From the NCBI RefSeq assembly GCF_028369295.1, contig NZ_JAQMYP010000013.1, positions 1-64,000 of the forward strand: DNA of 64,000 nt, in the 5' to 3' direction. The notes under the pieces were generated by a model. That model saw nothing but the letters and a program-made list of their open reading frames with translations, made no database searches and was not told where the DNA came from. The DNA comes from Streptomyces sp. HD. GTDB taxonomy: Bacteria; Actinomycetota; Actinomycetes; Streptomycetales; Streptomycetaceae. The first letter of the stretch is position 1. Every line of letters begins with the position of its first letter. Below, piece after piece: positions 8,841-17,567 of this stretch. The translations under genes and the position numbers were made by a program.

Positions 8841-9839
8841 ATGATCAACCGCGAATGGCACCTGCTCAGCCGTCCCGTCGGCTGGCCGAAGCCCGAGGAC
8901 TTCGCCCTGGTCGAGGCGGCGATGCCGACCCCCGGTGAGGGCCAGGTACTCGTACGGAACAAGTACGTCTCCGTCGACCCGTACATGCGCGGCCGCATGT
9001 CGGAGGCCAAGTCCTACGCCGCCCCCTTCGAGCTCGGCAAGGTCATGCAGGGCGGCGCCGTCGGCGAGGTCGTCGAGTCCAACGCCGAGGGCATCGCCGT
9101 CGGCGACCACGTCCTGCACTTCTTCGGGTGGCGCGAGTACGCGGCCGTGGACGCGAAGAACGCCGTGAAGGTGGACCCGGAGGCGGCGCCCCTTTCCACG
9201 TACCTCGGTGTCCTCGGCATGACCGGCCTCACCGCTTACGCCGGTCTCCTGCGTACCGCCTCCTTCAAGGAGGGCGACTCCGTCTTCGTCTCCGGCGCCG
9301 CGGGTGCCGTGGGCAGCCAGGTCGGGCAGATCGCCAAGCTCAAGGGCGCCTCGCGGGTCATCGGGTCCGCCGGGTCCGACGAGAAGGTCAAGCTCCTCGT
9401 GGAGGAGTACGGCTTCGACGTCGCCTTCAACTACAAGGACGGCCCGGTGAGCGAGCAGCTGCGCGCGGCCGCTCCCGACGGTGTGGACGTGTACTTCGAC
9501 AATGTGGGTGGCGACCACCTTGAGGCGGCCATCGGCTCCCTCAACCAGGGCGGCCGTATCGCCGTCTGCGGCATGATCTCCGTCTACAACAACACCGAGC
9601 CCGCCCCGGGCCCGAGGAACCTCCCCCGCCTCATCGCGACCCGCGGCCGCATCGAGGGGTTCCTGGTCGGCGACCACTACGACCTCCAGCCCCAGTTCGT
9701 CCAGGAGGTCGGGCCCTGGGTCGCCTCGGGGCAGCTCAAGTACCGCGAGACCGTCGTCGAGGGCATCGAGAACAACCTGGAGGCGTTCCTCGGGGTGCTG
9801 CGCGGCGACAACACCGGGAAGATGATCGTCAAGCTGTAG
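8841..9839 (+). CDS. NADP-dependent oxidoreductase, zinc-independent MDR family
   Basis: A 332-aa medium-chain dehydrogenase/reductase of the prostaglandin/leukotriene-reductase or CurA type, expected to reduce activated double bonds of enones with NADPH. An N-terminal GroES-like domain contains VDPYMRGRMS. The Rossmann core contains FVSGAAGAVGSQVGQIAKL (about 150-168), and VYFDNVGGDHLEAA lies further on. Zinc ligands of classical alcohol dehydrogenases are absent. The start ATG has only a weak GAAAGG site. Divergence from a MarR gene with dyads between them suggests induction by an electrophilic or phenolic compound. Confidence 0.88.
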   Translation: MINREWHLLSRPVGWPKPEDFALVEAAMPTPGEGQVLVRNKYVSVDPYMRGRMSEAKSYAAPFELGKVMQGGAVGEVVESNAEGIAVGDHVLHFFGWREYAAVDAKNAVKVDPEAAPLSTYLGVLGMTGLTAYAGLLRTASFKEGDSVFVSGAAGAVGSQVGQIAKLKGASRVIGSAGSDEKVKLLVEEYGFDVAFNYKDGPVSEQLRAAAPDGVDVYFDNVGGDHLEAAIGSLNQGGRIAVCGMISVYNNTEPAPGPRNLPRLIATRGRIEGFLVGDHYDLQPQFVQEVGPWVASGQLKYRETVVEGIENNLEAFLGVLRGDNTGKMIVKL

Positions 9840-9947
9840 GTCTGCCTGAGGGCCTGTGCTGGATTTCCGGCATGCGGTAACTTCTTTCCGAATTCTGCTG
9901 CGATCGTGGGCGCGAGTCGCGGCGGACCGAGGAGGAGAAGACACCGC

Positions 9948-10367
9948 ATGTCCATCCAGCAGACCGACGTCCTGTACACCGCCGTCGCCACCGCGGAGAA
10001 CGGCCGCGACGGCCGCGTCGCCACCGACGACGGCAGGCTCGACGTCGTAGTGAACCCGCCCAAGGAGATGGGCGGCAGCGGCGCCGGCACCAACCCGGAG
10101 CAGCTGTTCGCGGCCGGGTACAGCGCCTGCTTCCAGGGAGCGCTCGGCGTCGTCGCCCGCCAGGAGAAGGTCGACGTCTCCGGGGCGACCGTCACCGCGA
10201 AGGTCGGCATCGGAAAGAACGACGACGGATTCGGGATCATCGTGGAGATCTCGGCGGCGATCCCCGCGGTCGACCCCGAGACCGCCCGGGCGCTGCTTGA
10301 GAAGGCCCACCAGGTCTGCCCGTACTCGAAGGCGACGCGCGGCAACATCAGCGTGACGCTGCTCTGA
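9948..10367 (+). CDS. Organic hydroperoxide resistance protein (Ohr/OsmC family)
   Basis: A 139-aa cytoplasmic thiol peroxidase that reduces organic and lipid hydroperoxides. Both family cysteines are present: Cys61 in SACFQGAL and Cys124 in QVCPYSKATRGN, which form the redox pair. The length matches Ohr. The start ATG follows GAGGAGGAG. It lies 108 bp downstream of the oxidoreductase on the same strand but has its own strong ribosome binding site; shared regulation by the MarR protein is possible but not shown. A perfect-stem terminator follows. Confidence 0.92.
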   Translation: MSIQQTDVLYTAVATAENGRDGRVATDDGRLDVVVNPPKEMGGSGAGTNPEQLFAAGYSACFQGALGVVARQEKVDVSGATVTAKVGIGKNDDGFGIIVEISAAIPAVDPETARALLEKAHQVCPYSKATRGNISVTLL

Positions 10368-10386
10368 CGCCGTTCGTTGCACACGG

Positions 10387-10423
10387 CGGAGGCCGCACCC
10401 CTGGACGTGGGGTGCGGCCTCCG
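10387..10423. terminator. Bidirectional hairpin terminator
   Basis: A perfect 15-bp stem (CGGAGGCCGCACCCC at 10387-10401 pairing with 10409-10423) with a 7-nt loop. It sits between the convergent ohr-like and serine hydrolase genes. There is no long T-run, as is common in Streptomyces. Confidence 0.8.
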
Positions 10424-10454
10424 TCGTGTCACGGGCCGGACGGCCGGTGTCGGG

Positions 10455-11606
10455 TCAGCTCGCCAGCGCCGACGCGTGCGCCGCCCTCACCAGCCGGTAG
10501 TTCTCCGGCGCCGCCCCGCCGGGGAAGGCGTAGCGCCGACGGGTATAGCCGTAGGCCAGGCCGCTGCGCGGATCCGCGAACGCCTGTGAGCCCCCCGCCC
10601 CGCTGTGGCCGAAGGCCCCGGCGCCCAGGAACGGGTACAACGGGTCGTTGACCGCGTGGAAGCCGAGGCCGAACGACTTGTGCGTGCGGGCCACCAGGTC
10701 GTAGCCGGACGAGTGGATCTGGCCGACCTCGGCGATGGTGTCCGGCTTCAGCAGGGGCGGCTGTTCGTCCATCTCGCTGATCGCCGCCGCGTACATCCCG
10801 GCGAGGCCACGCGCCGCCGCGACCCCGCCCGCCGACGCGGGACCCCTGGCGCGCACCGTACGGGAGTTGGCGTGGTCCAGCAGCTCGACCGGATCCGGCA
10901 CCTGCATGTTGAACGCGATCGACGCGAGGCTGTGCGGCCCTGTCGGCTCCGAGTCCAGGACCGCCTGCTGCTCCGGCGTGGGGGCCATCGGCTGCACCGA
11001 GCGGTACCGGGGCTCCAGCTCCTCGGGCAGCCCGAGGTGGAGGTCCAGGCCGTACGGCCTCCGGATCCGCTCCTCGTACACCTCCTGGAGCGTGCGCCCC
11101 GTGGCCCGCCGGACCACCTCGCCGGCCAGCGCGCCGATGGTGAACGCGTGATAGCCGAAGGCAGTGCCGGGGCGCCAGAACGGCCGCTGGTCCGCGAGCC
11201 GTTCGGCGATGGCCCGGTCGTCGGCCAGCTCGGCCTCGGTGAAACCGGCGTCGAGGCCGATCAGCCCCGCACGGTGCGAGAACAGATCGCGCAGCGTCAC
11301 CCCGCCCTTGCCCTCGGCCGCGAACTCCGGCCAGTAGTACGTCACCTTGCGGTCCAGCTCCAGCGTGCCCTCCTGCACCAGGAGCGCGACCACGAGGAAC
11401 GCGGCGCCCTTGGTGGAGGAGAACACACCGTAGAGCGAGTCGGGCTCGCAGCCCTCACCGGTCCACAGGTCGACGACCTTCCGGCCGTGCACATAGGCGC
11501 ACAACTGGCCCTCGTAGTCGGGCCGTTCGCCCGCCACGAACGCGGCGAACTCCTCGCGTACCGTCTCGAAGCCATCCGCGACCGTGCCATGGATCCCTGG
11601 CGTCAT
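10455..11606 (-). CDS. Serine hydrolase, class C beta-lactamase/esterase family
   Basis: A 383-aa protein of the penicillin-binding transpeptidase-like fold (EstB/AmpC-like, usually esterases or peptidases in Streptomyces). The SxxK motif is Ser63-Ser-Thr-Lys66 in VFSSTKGAAF, followed by a TLRDLFSHRAGL block and the FGYHAFTIGALAGEVV region supplying the catalytic Tyr. No signal peptide is evident, so it is probably cytoplasmic. The start ATG at 11606 is 11 bp from the M14 peptidase stop on the same strand, so both can share a transcript. The true substrate cannot be read from sequence. Confidence 0.85.
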   Translation of the reverse strand: MTPGIHGTVADGFETVREEFAAFVAGERPDYEGQLCAYVHGRKVVDLWTGEGCEPDSLYGVFSSTKGAAFLVVALLVQEGTLELDRKVTYYWPEFAAEGKGGVTLRDLFSHRAGLIGLDAGFTEAELADDRAIAERLADQRPFWRPGTAFGYHAFTIGALAGEVVRRATGRTLQEVYEERIRRPYGLDLHLGLPEELEPRYRSVQPMAPTPEQQAVLDSEPTGPHSLASIAFNMQVPDPVELLDHANSRTVRARGPASAGGVAAARGLAGMYAAAISEMDEQPPLLKPDTIAEVGQIHSSGYDLVARTHKSFGLGFHAVNDPLYPFLGAGAFGHSGAGGSQAFADPRSGLAYGYTRRRYAFPGGAAPENYRLVRAAHASALAS

Positions 11607-11616
11607 CCGCTCTCCT

Positions 11617-14163
11617 CTATCTGGTGCCGGTGGCGCGCGCCACGCTGAACAACGCCCTTCCGACCTGGGCGAATTCTCCCTTGGGGTGATCCCTGAAGAG
11701 GGGCTCGGTGCCGAACAGAACCGCCCGCGGGCCGCTGATCACCGATGCCCGGCCGGCCGCGTCCGCCGGTCCGCCGGAGCCGTCCTGCGCGGCGCGCCAG
11801 TGCCCGGAGACCAGCGGGTTCCCGGTCGCGTACGACTGCTCCACCCGGACCTTCGGGCCGAGGTCCGTGAACCACACCGGCGCGTACACGAAGCCGTGGT
11901 CCGGGGCACCGGACATCAGCGCGCCGGCCGAATTCCGCACGCGCACCACGCCGTTGGCGTCCCCGTTGCCCTCGACCGGCTTCGCGGCCAGCAGACCGGT
12001 CGCCGAGCCCAGCGCGGCGCCGGTGACTCCACGGCCGACCAGGCCGTGGCCGGCGAGGAAGGCGTCGAGGGCGGTGCGGGCCTCGCGGGTCAGGTCGGCG
12101 TTGTCGAGGTCGGTCGACGCGAACAGGACGTCCACCGACGACCAGTCGAAACCGGCGTTCAGCACGTCCGTCGAGACCGGAGTGACCTCGAAGTTCATCT
12201 CCCGCAGCGCGAACAGCTCGCCCGGCGTGACGGCGGCCGCGACGCGGGTGCGGTGGAGCGGGGTGGTGCCGGTGAGCTTCGTGGTGCGGAAGGCGACGCC
12301 GTACGTGCGGGCCGCTTCCGCCGCCTGCCCGCGCGCCGAGCCCGGCACGATCGCGCTGCCGTCCGCGGCGCCGCGCGCCTTGACGCCCTTGCGCAGCAGG
12401 GAGTTGAGGGCGGCCACCTCGGCGGGGTCGTCCAGGCGCAGCCGCAGGTCGCCGCGCGGGGCGACATAGGAGACGGGTGCCGCCGCACGCACGGGGAGCA
12501 GGACGCCGTACGGCAGACCCGGCAGGGTGCCCACGGACGCGCCCCACAGGCGGCCGAGGCTCCAGCCCGAGATGTCGTACATCACCGAGACCTTGCCGCT
12601 GATGTCCCGCCCGTCCGCGAGGAGCGCGTTCGCGAGGCCGCGCTTGGGCTGGTGCATGTCGACGACGTACGAGCCCCGGGGGTACGTCGTTCCCGCGAGG
12701 CGGAAGGGGTGCGCGGCGCGGGTGACCCGCACGTCGTTGGCCAGGAGGTGGTCGACGAGCCGGGCCGTGGCGGTGCCCGGGGCCGGCAGGACGTAGGCGC
12801 GGGGGAAGGTGGTCGTGTAGACGTCCTCGGGGCCGATGCCGGGGACGCCCGGAACCGTCTGCTCGGAGACCGGGACCTGCGCTGCGCCGGCGGCTCCTCG
12901 CCGGAAGACCTCGATCTGGTCTGCGAGCAGTGCGGTGCGCCTGGACCGCACGAAGTCGAGGGTGGCGCGCAGGGCGGCCCCGGCGACGTCGACGTTGATC
13001 GCGGACCGGCGGCGCAGTTCGGTGACCGGCAGGGTGTCGTACTCCTCGTTGTTCACCGCCAGCGGGATCTCCACCGTGTGCGCGGCGACCGTGCCGTGGA
13101 AGGCCGCGTACTGCGGGGTGAAGACCGGCGGCCAGTCGTCCCAGCCCTCCTCCTGGTCGCGGAACGGGATCTGGGCCGGTTCGACACCGTCCTTGGCGGG
13201 CGTGTAGCCGAGGCCGTTGACGGCGGACTCCATGCCGAGCGCGTTGGCGTAGGTGTTCTTCAGGAACAGGTCGTACTCGTAGTTCTCGCCGTGCGGGGGA
13301 GTGGTGGGCTCGATCAGGGTGCCGTTGACGTAGCCGTGCAGGTCGAGCATGACGGCCGGCTGCTTGTCGACCATGATCTGCCGCATCGCCCGCACCTCGG
13401 GCTGCGAGGCGGTGACGAAGTCCCGGTTCATGTCGAAGCCGTTGGCGTTCGCCCGGGTCCCGGCGATACGGCCGTCCGGGTTGGCGGTGATGTTGAAGTA
13501 GAGGCGGCTGTGGGCGAGAAGGTCGCGCGTGCGGCCGTCGTTCGCGGTGGCCAGCTTCTCGATGAGCTTGAGGGAGGCGTCCGTGCCCTCCCACTCGTTG
13601 CCGTGGATGTTGTTGTTGAGGAAGACGGGGGTCTTGTACGTCTTCCTGAGCCCGGGGGACTTGGCGGCGAGCGCGGGCGCGTTCTCGATGAGCTCGCGCA
13701 TCCGCGCCTGCGCCCGGGTCTGGCGGGTCGTCTCCGGGGCGGTCACGGTGACCAGATACAGCCGGTGGCCGCCCGCCGAGCGGCCCGTGACCTCGACGCT
13801 CACCCGGTCACCGAGGGCCTGGAGCGCGTTCAGCCTCGGCGCGATGGCGTGGTACGGGGTGAGGCCCAGCTTGATGGACTTGTCGGCCGGGTTCTCGGGG
13901 TCGGGGGTGAGGACCTGGCGCCGGGGGTAGCCGCGGCCGTCGTCGGCGACCGGGCCGGTGGCGTCCCCGGCGCCGGCCAGGGCCCGCCTGGCGGCGCTCG
14001 CGGGTGTCAGCGCCGCATGCCGGTCGAGCGCGGCCTCGCGGTGGACCGGCGGGCCGGGCTTTGCGACGGCCGGCTGCGGGGCGAGGAGCAGGGAGCCCGC
14101 CGTACCGAGGGCGAGGGCGGTGGAGAGAACGGGTCTGGCAGGAACGGTTCTCGTGGTGCGCAC
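11617..14163 (-). CDS. Secreted M14-family zinc carboxypeptidase
   Basis: An 848-aa secreted metallopeptidase. The GTG start at 14163 was chosen because GGAGGAGG lies directly upstream. It gives a classical signal peptide: basic VRTTRTV, a hydrophobic Ala/Leu core, and cleavage near PAVA-KPG. The M14 zinc site is visible as HGNEWEGTD (His187, Glu190) and the downstream DLHGYVNG (His276). The substrate-binding region includes NPDGR and NRDF. The protein is about twice the size of the catalytic domain; the C-terminal half is a mixed alpha/beta region of unknown function. It likely removes C-terminal residues from extracellular peptides for nutrition. Confidence 0.9.
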   Translation of the reverse strand: MRTTRTVPARPVLSTALALGTAGSLLLAPQPAVAKPGPPVHREAALDRHAALTPASAARRALAGAGDATGPVADDGRGYPRRQVLTPDPENPADKSIKLGLTPYHAIAPRLNALQALGDRVSVEVTGRSAGGHRLYLVTVTAPETTRQTRAQARMRELIENAPALAAKSPGLRKTYKTPVFLNNNIHGNEWEGTDASLKLIEKLATANDGRTRDLLAHSRLYFNITANPDGRIAGTRANANGFDMNRDFVTASQPEVRAMRQIMVDKQPAVMLDLHGYVNGTLIEPTTPPHGENYEYDLFLKNTYANALGMESAVNGLGYTPAKDGVEPAQIPFRDQEEGWDDWPPVFTPQYAAFHGTVAAHTVEIPLAVNNEEYDTLPVTELRRRSAINVDVAGAALRATLDFVRSRRTALLADQIEVFRRGAAGAAQVPVSEQTVPGVPGIGPEDVYTTTFPRAYVLPAPGTATARLVDHLLANDVRVTRAAHPFRLAGTTYPRGSYVVDMHQPKRGLANALLADGRDISGKVSVMYDISGWSLGRLWGASVGTLPGLPYGVLLPVRAAAPVSYVAPRGDLRLRLDDPAEVAALNSLLRKGVKARGAADGSAIVPGSARGQAAEAARTYGVAFRTTKLTGTTPLHRTRVAAAVTPGELFALREMNFEVTPVSTDVLNAGFDWSSVDVLFASTDLDNADLTREARTALDAFLAGHGLVGRGVTGAALGSATGLLAAKPVEGNGDANGVVRVRNSAGALMSGAPDHGFVYAPVWFTDLGPKVRVEQSYATGNPLVSGHWRAAQDGSGGPADAAGRASVISGPRAVLFGTEPLFRDHPKGEFAQVGRALFSVARATGTR

Positions 14164-14346
14164 GTGTACCTCCTCCGGAACGTTCAAAGATCGGTACGGC
14201 GAGGTGTACCTGTTCGACTCAACGGCAACAAGAGGGAGTTGCCGTCACGGTTGCCCCGGACAGCCCTGCCGGGGCGTCCGAAGGGGGCATGCTGTGAGCG
14301 GCACCGACGGTGGAAGGACGAACGGCTCAACGGTGAGGAGAGCCCC

Positions 14347-15225
14347 ATGGGCACGATTCCTTCGCTCCCCAGCAGGGACGACGTACTCCGCATGGCACGC
14401 AGCACCACCGACATCACCGGCCAGCTCCTGGACACGGCCGGGAACATCACCCGCATCGCGATCAACACCTTCGACCCCAGGGACGGTTCGGGCGCCGAGG
14501 TGCTGCGCGTGCTGCGGCAGACCACCGCCGAACTGGCCGAGGCGAGCGAGTCGCCCCAGGCCCAGGAGGCGTTCTACCGCATCGTCGAGACCCTCACCCG
14601 CCTCGGCACCAGCGGGGCACCCCTGGCCGTCCACCCGGTGAGCGAACCGGCGCAGGCCCTGCTGACGGCCCTGGGCGACAGCCTGATGCCGGTGCTGGAC
14701 GCGGTGGAACCGGCCGTGGAGGAGTTCGCGGCGGCGCTCGGCGAGCTGGTCGAGGCGACCTCGCCGCTGCTGCCGGCGACGGCGGGCGTCGCCGCGGGCC
14801 TGCTGCTCGCCCTGACGCCGCTGCTGCGGTCCGCGGCGGACGTCCTGCGCGAGTCGTCGCCGGAGCTGCGCCGTATCGCCGACGCGTTGACGGCCGCGCT
14901 CGCCCCGCTGATGCCGCTCCAGGTGGCCCTGGCCGAGCGCGCGGCCGCCGCCGGCGCGAACGTCGTCCGCGTGACCCTGCCGCCGCTGGCCGACCTCGCG
15001 GAGGCAGCGGCGGCGACCACGAAGGCGGCCCGTCCGGTGCTGATCGCGGGCGAGGAGTTCCTGGTGGCCGGGCTGGAGCGGATCCAGCCCGCGCTGCTCG
15101 CCGGGGCGTCGCACGCGGGGCGGGTGGCCCGGGCGGTGGCGGTACGGGTGTCGGCGGCGGTGAGCCCCGCGGCCGAGCAGGGGGTCGTGGTGGCGGTGAC
15201 GCCCGTGGGAGGGGCGATGCCGTGA
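14347..15225 (+). CDS. Ala/Leu-rich hypothetical protein, function unknown
   Basis: A 292-aa, strongly helical protein with many Ala, Leu and Val residues. Several stretches (LLPATAGVAAGLLLALTPLL and nearby) are hydrophobic enough for membrane association, but amphipathic helices are just as likely. The start ATG follows GAGGAG. I recognise no domain. The central pattern of regularly spaced prolines (LMP, PLLP, LPP) separating helices is reminiscent of repetitive helical proteins. It is divergent from the M14 peptidase and upstream of the EI24 gene, with a 77-bp gap. Confidence 0.65.
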   Translation: MGTIPSLPSRDDVLRMARSTTDITGQLLDTAGNITRIAINTFDPRDGSGAEVLRVLRQTTAELAEASESPQAQEAFYRIVETLTRLGTSGAPLAVHPVSEPAQALLTALGDSLMPVLDAVEPAVEEFAAALGELVEATSPLLPATAGVAAGLLLALTPLLRSAADVLRESSPELRRIADALTAALAPLMPLQVALAERAAAAGANVVRVTLPPLADLAEAAAATTKAARPVLIAGEEFLVAGLERIQPALLAGASHAGRVARAVAVRVSAAVSPAAEQGVVVAVTPVGGAMP

Positions 15226-15302
15226 ACCGGCGGGAGCCGCGGTGACCGGGCCCCGAAGGGACCGTGACTCCCGTGTGACAAGGCCGGACTAGAGTTCCCT
15301 TC

Positions 15303-16103
15303 ATGCGCGATCTTGGTGCCGGTTTCGGGTATCTGCTCAAAGGCCAGCGATGGGTGGCCCGACACGGCAAGCAGTACGGCTTCGGACTGATCCCGGGCCT
15401 GGTCACTCTGGTGCTCTACGCGGCCGCGCTGGTCGCGCTCGCGCTGTGGGGCCAGGACTTCGTGGCCTGGTCGACGCCGTTCGCCGACGACTGGTCGAGC
15501 CCCTGGCAGGGCCTGTTCCGCGGCTTCCTCACCGCCGTCCTGTTCGCGCTCGGCCTGCTGCTGTCCGTGGTCACCTTCACCGCGGTCACCCTGCTGATCG
15601 GCCAGCCCTTCTACGAGAACCTCTCCGAGAAGGTCGACCGGGACGTCTCGCCCGACGGCACCGTCCCCGAGTCCGGCCTGCCGCTCTGGCGCGAGCTGTG
15701 GATCTCGGGCCTGGACAGTCTGCGGATCGTGCTGCGCGCCGCCCTCTGGGGCGTGCTGCTCTTCGCCCTCGGGTTCGTCCCGGTCGTCGGCCAGACGGTC
15801 GTACCGGTGATCGGCGTCGTCGTCACCGGCTTCTTCCTCGCCGAGGAGCTCACGGCCGTCGCCCTGCAGCGCCGCCGCGTGGAACTCCGTGACCGCCTGA
15901 CCCTCCTGCGCTCCCGCAAGACCCTGGTCTGGGGCTTCGGCACGCCGCTCGCCGCGGCCTTCCTGGTGCCGTTCGTCGCGGTGTTCCTGATGCCGGGTGC
16001 GGTCGCCGGGGCCACGCTCATGGCGCGAGAGCTGATGGGCGAGGAGACCGAGGAGGAGGGCGCGGAGGCGAACGCACCCGGCGGAGAGACCGTCAGCTGG
16101 TGA
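15303..16103 (+). CDS. EI24-domain (CysZ-like) integral membrane protein
   Basis: A 266-aa protein of the EI24/CysZ family. Membrane segments occur at about 27-47, 73-100 (LFALGLLLSVVTFTAVTLLI), 143-180 (containing FALGFVPVVGQTVVPVIGVV) and 215-237. The GQPFYENLSEKVD loop after the second segment is characteristic. Some family members are sulfate permeases, but in actinomycetes the role is untested. The acidic tail EETEEEGAEA is cytoplasmic. Its 3' end overlaps the convergent peptidase-like gene by 11 bp, so no intergenic terminator can exist between them. Confidence 0.85.
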   Translation: MRDLGAGFGYLLKGQRWVARHGKQYGFGLIPGLVTLVLYAAALVALALWGQDFVAWSTPFADDWSSPWQGLFRGFLTAVLFALGLLLSVVTFTAVTLLIGQPFYENLSEKVDRDVSPDGTVPESGLPLWRELWISGLDSLRIVLRAALWGVLLFALGFVPVVGQTVVPVIGVVVTGFFLAEELTAVALQRRRVELRDRLTLLRSRKTLVWGFGTPLAAAFLVPFVAVFLMPGAVAGATLMARELMGEETEEEGAEANAPGGETVSW

Positions 16104-17352
16104 CCGGGCCCTCGGCCGCCACCTTCAGAACCGCCCGGACCTGGGCGATGATGTCCAGCCGGTTCCGTACGAACTCGGGGTCGGTCACCGACCCCGTCGC
16201 GGGATCCGTGTTGCCCGCGCCGAACTGCAGCACCGGTGTGTGCACATGCCCGCCCGGCAGGGTGTCGTGCAGGCCCAGCCGGTCGCGGAGCAGCGTGGCC
16301 CGGTAGGCGATCTCGTTGGACAGGTAGTCCCCGCCGCCCCCGGCCCGCGCGGTGGACCCCGCCGTCGGCCCGTCCGGCCGCTCGACGGCCTGGGTGCCGC
16401 CCGCCGGGATCTCGGTCACGCTCGTGTTGTCGTACACCGGGAACCGGCCGGTGTCCGCGGAGACGATCTTCGCGTACGGCAGGGTCGTCGTCGTCCACTG
16501 CGGCTGCGAGGCCGGATCGGCGACCGGGACGGTCTCGGTGCGCGAGACGTTCTCGTTGTCCGGGAACCCGCCCCGCCAGGCCCCGTTGGTCCGCTCGACG
16601 TCGAACCGCCCGACCCGCCCCTGGCTCACGGTCGTGAACAGATCGACCTTCCGCAGATACGGCCGCAGCGTCCGCTCCACCACCTCGTCCGCGAAGTCCT
16701 GCCAGCGCACCGGGAACACGACGGTCTCCACCCGCGCCGGCCCCTTCGCCGTCTCGATCACCGTCCCGTCGAGCGCGAGCGCGGTCGCGCCGGACGGGTT
16801 GGAGATACGGATGTCCCGGTCGAGCGTGAACGGGTCGAAGCCGGTGACGAGGATCCGCCTGACCTCATGTCCCTGCGGATACCGGATGTCGCTCCGACCG
16901 CGCGACGTCCGCTCCAGCACGTCCAGCAGCGCGGTGCGCCGGCCATCGCTCAGCCCGAACTCCGGCTCCCAGCCCCGCACATCCCGCGTCATCGACAACC
17001 GGGCCCAGTACAGCGGCCGATCATCGTCCCGGCTCAGATCACCCCCGGCCGGCCCCCGCCCCTGCGCCCGCTCGACGGCCCTCCGCCACAGCGCCGACCC
17101 TTCACCTACGACGACACGGCGGGCCTGTGCATAGGAGTGCGCGGCACCGAGCTCGCGGGCGAACTGCGCCGTCATGGCGTCGAATCCGGAGCGGCGCAGG
17201 ATCTCCTGGGGGACCGCCTTGTCGAGCCGCTGCTCCTCGACGGTGGGAGCGGCTGCCGTCCCGGCGGCGGCAGTGGCCCCCGCCGTCGGGGCCGAGAGAC
17301 CGGCCATCAGGGCCAGGCCGAGGACGCCGATCCGAATACGTATGGAATTCAA
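16093..17352 (-). CDS. Secreted pyroglutamyl-peptidase-like (C15) protein with apparent Cys-to-Ser change
   Basis: A 419-aa protein. A TTG start at 17352 preceded by GGAAGGA gives a signal peptide (MNSIRIRIGVLGLALMAGLS then Ala-rich); an ATG at 17397 is a less convincing alternative. After a 160-aa N-terminal region comes the C15 signature ILVTGFDPF (167-175). The catalytic Glu seems present in DVERTNG (Glu253) and the His in GHVHTPVL (His371). The block that normally reads YxCN with the nucleophilic Cys reads DYLSNEIAY, placing Ser345 at that position. The protein may be catalytically altered or inactive. Convergent with EI24 and divergent from the GH3 gene. Confidence 0.75.
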   Translation of the reverse strand: MNSIRIRIGVLGLALMAGLSAPTAGATAAAGTAAAPTVEEQRLDKAVPQEILRRSGFDAMTAQFARELGAAHSYAQARRVVVGEGSALWRRAVERAQGRGPAGGDLSRDDDRPLYWARLSMTRDVRGWEPEFGLSDGRRTALLDVLERTSRGRSDIRYPQGHEVRRILVTGFDPFTLDRDIRISNPSGATALALDGTVIETAKGPARVETVVFPVRWQDFADEVVERTLRPYLRKVDLFTTVSQGRVGRFDVERTNGAWRGGFPDNENVSRTETVPVADPASQPQWTTTTLPYAKIVSADTGRFPVYDNTSVTEIPAGGTQAVERPDGPTAGSTARAGGGGDYLSNEIAYRATLLRDRLGLHDTLPGGHVHTPVLQFGAGNTDPATGSVTDPEFVRNRLDIIAQVRAVLKVAAEGPVTS

Positions 17353-17567
17353 GGGAGTTACGGTCCTTCCGTCACGGTGGGGGGTGAGGCAGAGCATCCG
17401 TCGTGCGGGACGCCGGAAGTATCGCGTGACGGGAGAGGTCCACGCCATGGTGCGGGCCCGGGTTCCGTCGTCGGGGTCGGGCTCCTGCGGCGGTTGCGGT
17501 TTCGATCCCGGCACGGCGGCCCAGGAAGAATTGAGACGTGTAAGTGACTCGACGAGGAGGCACCGCG

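Noticed and set aside
11584..14346. Long open frame on the + strand continuous with the gene at 14347
   Set aside because: It is antisense to the M14 peptidase and has the composition of a GC-rich shadow; a GAGGAG site and ATG mark the real start at 14347.
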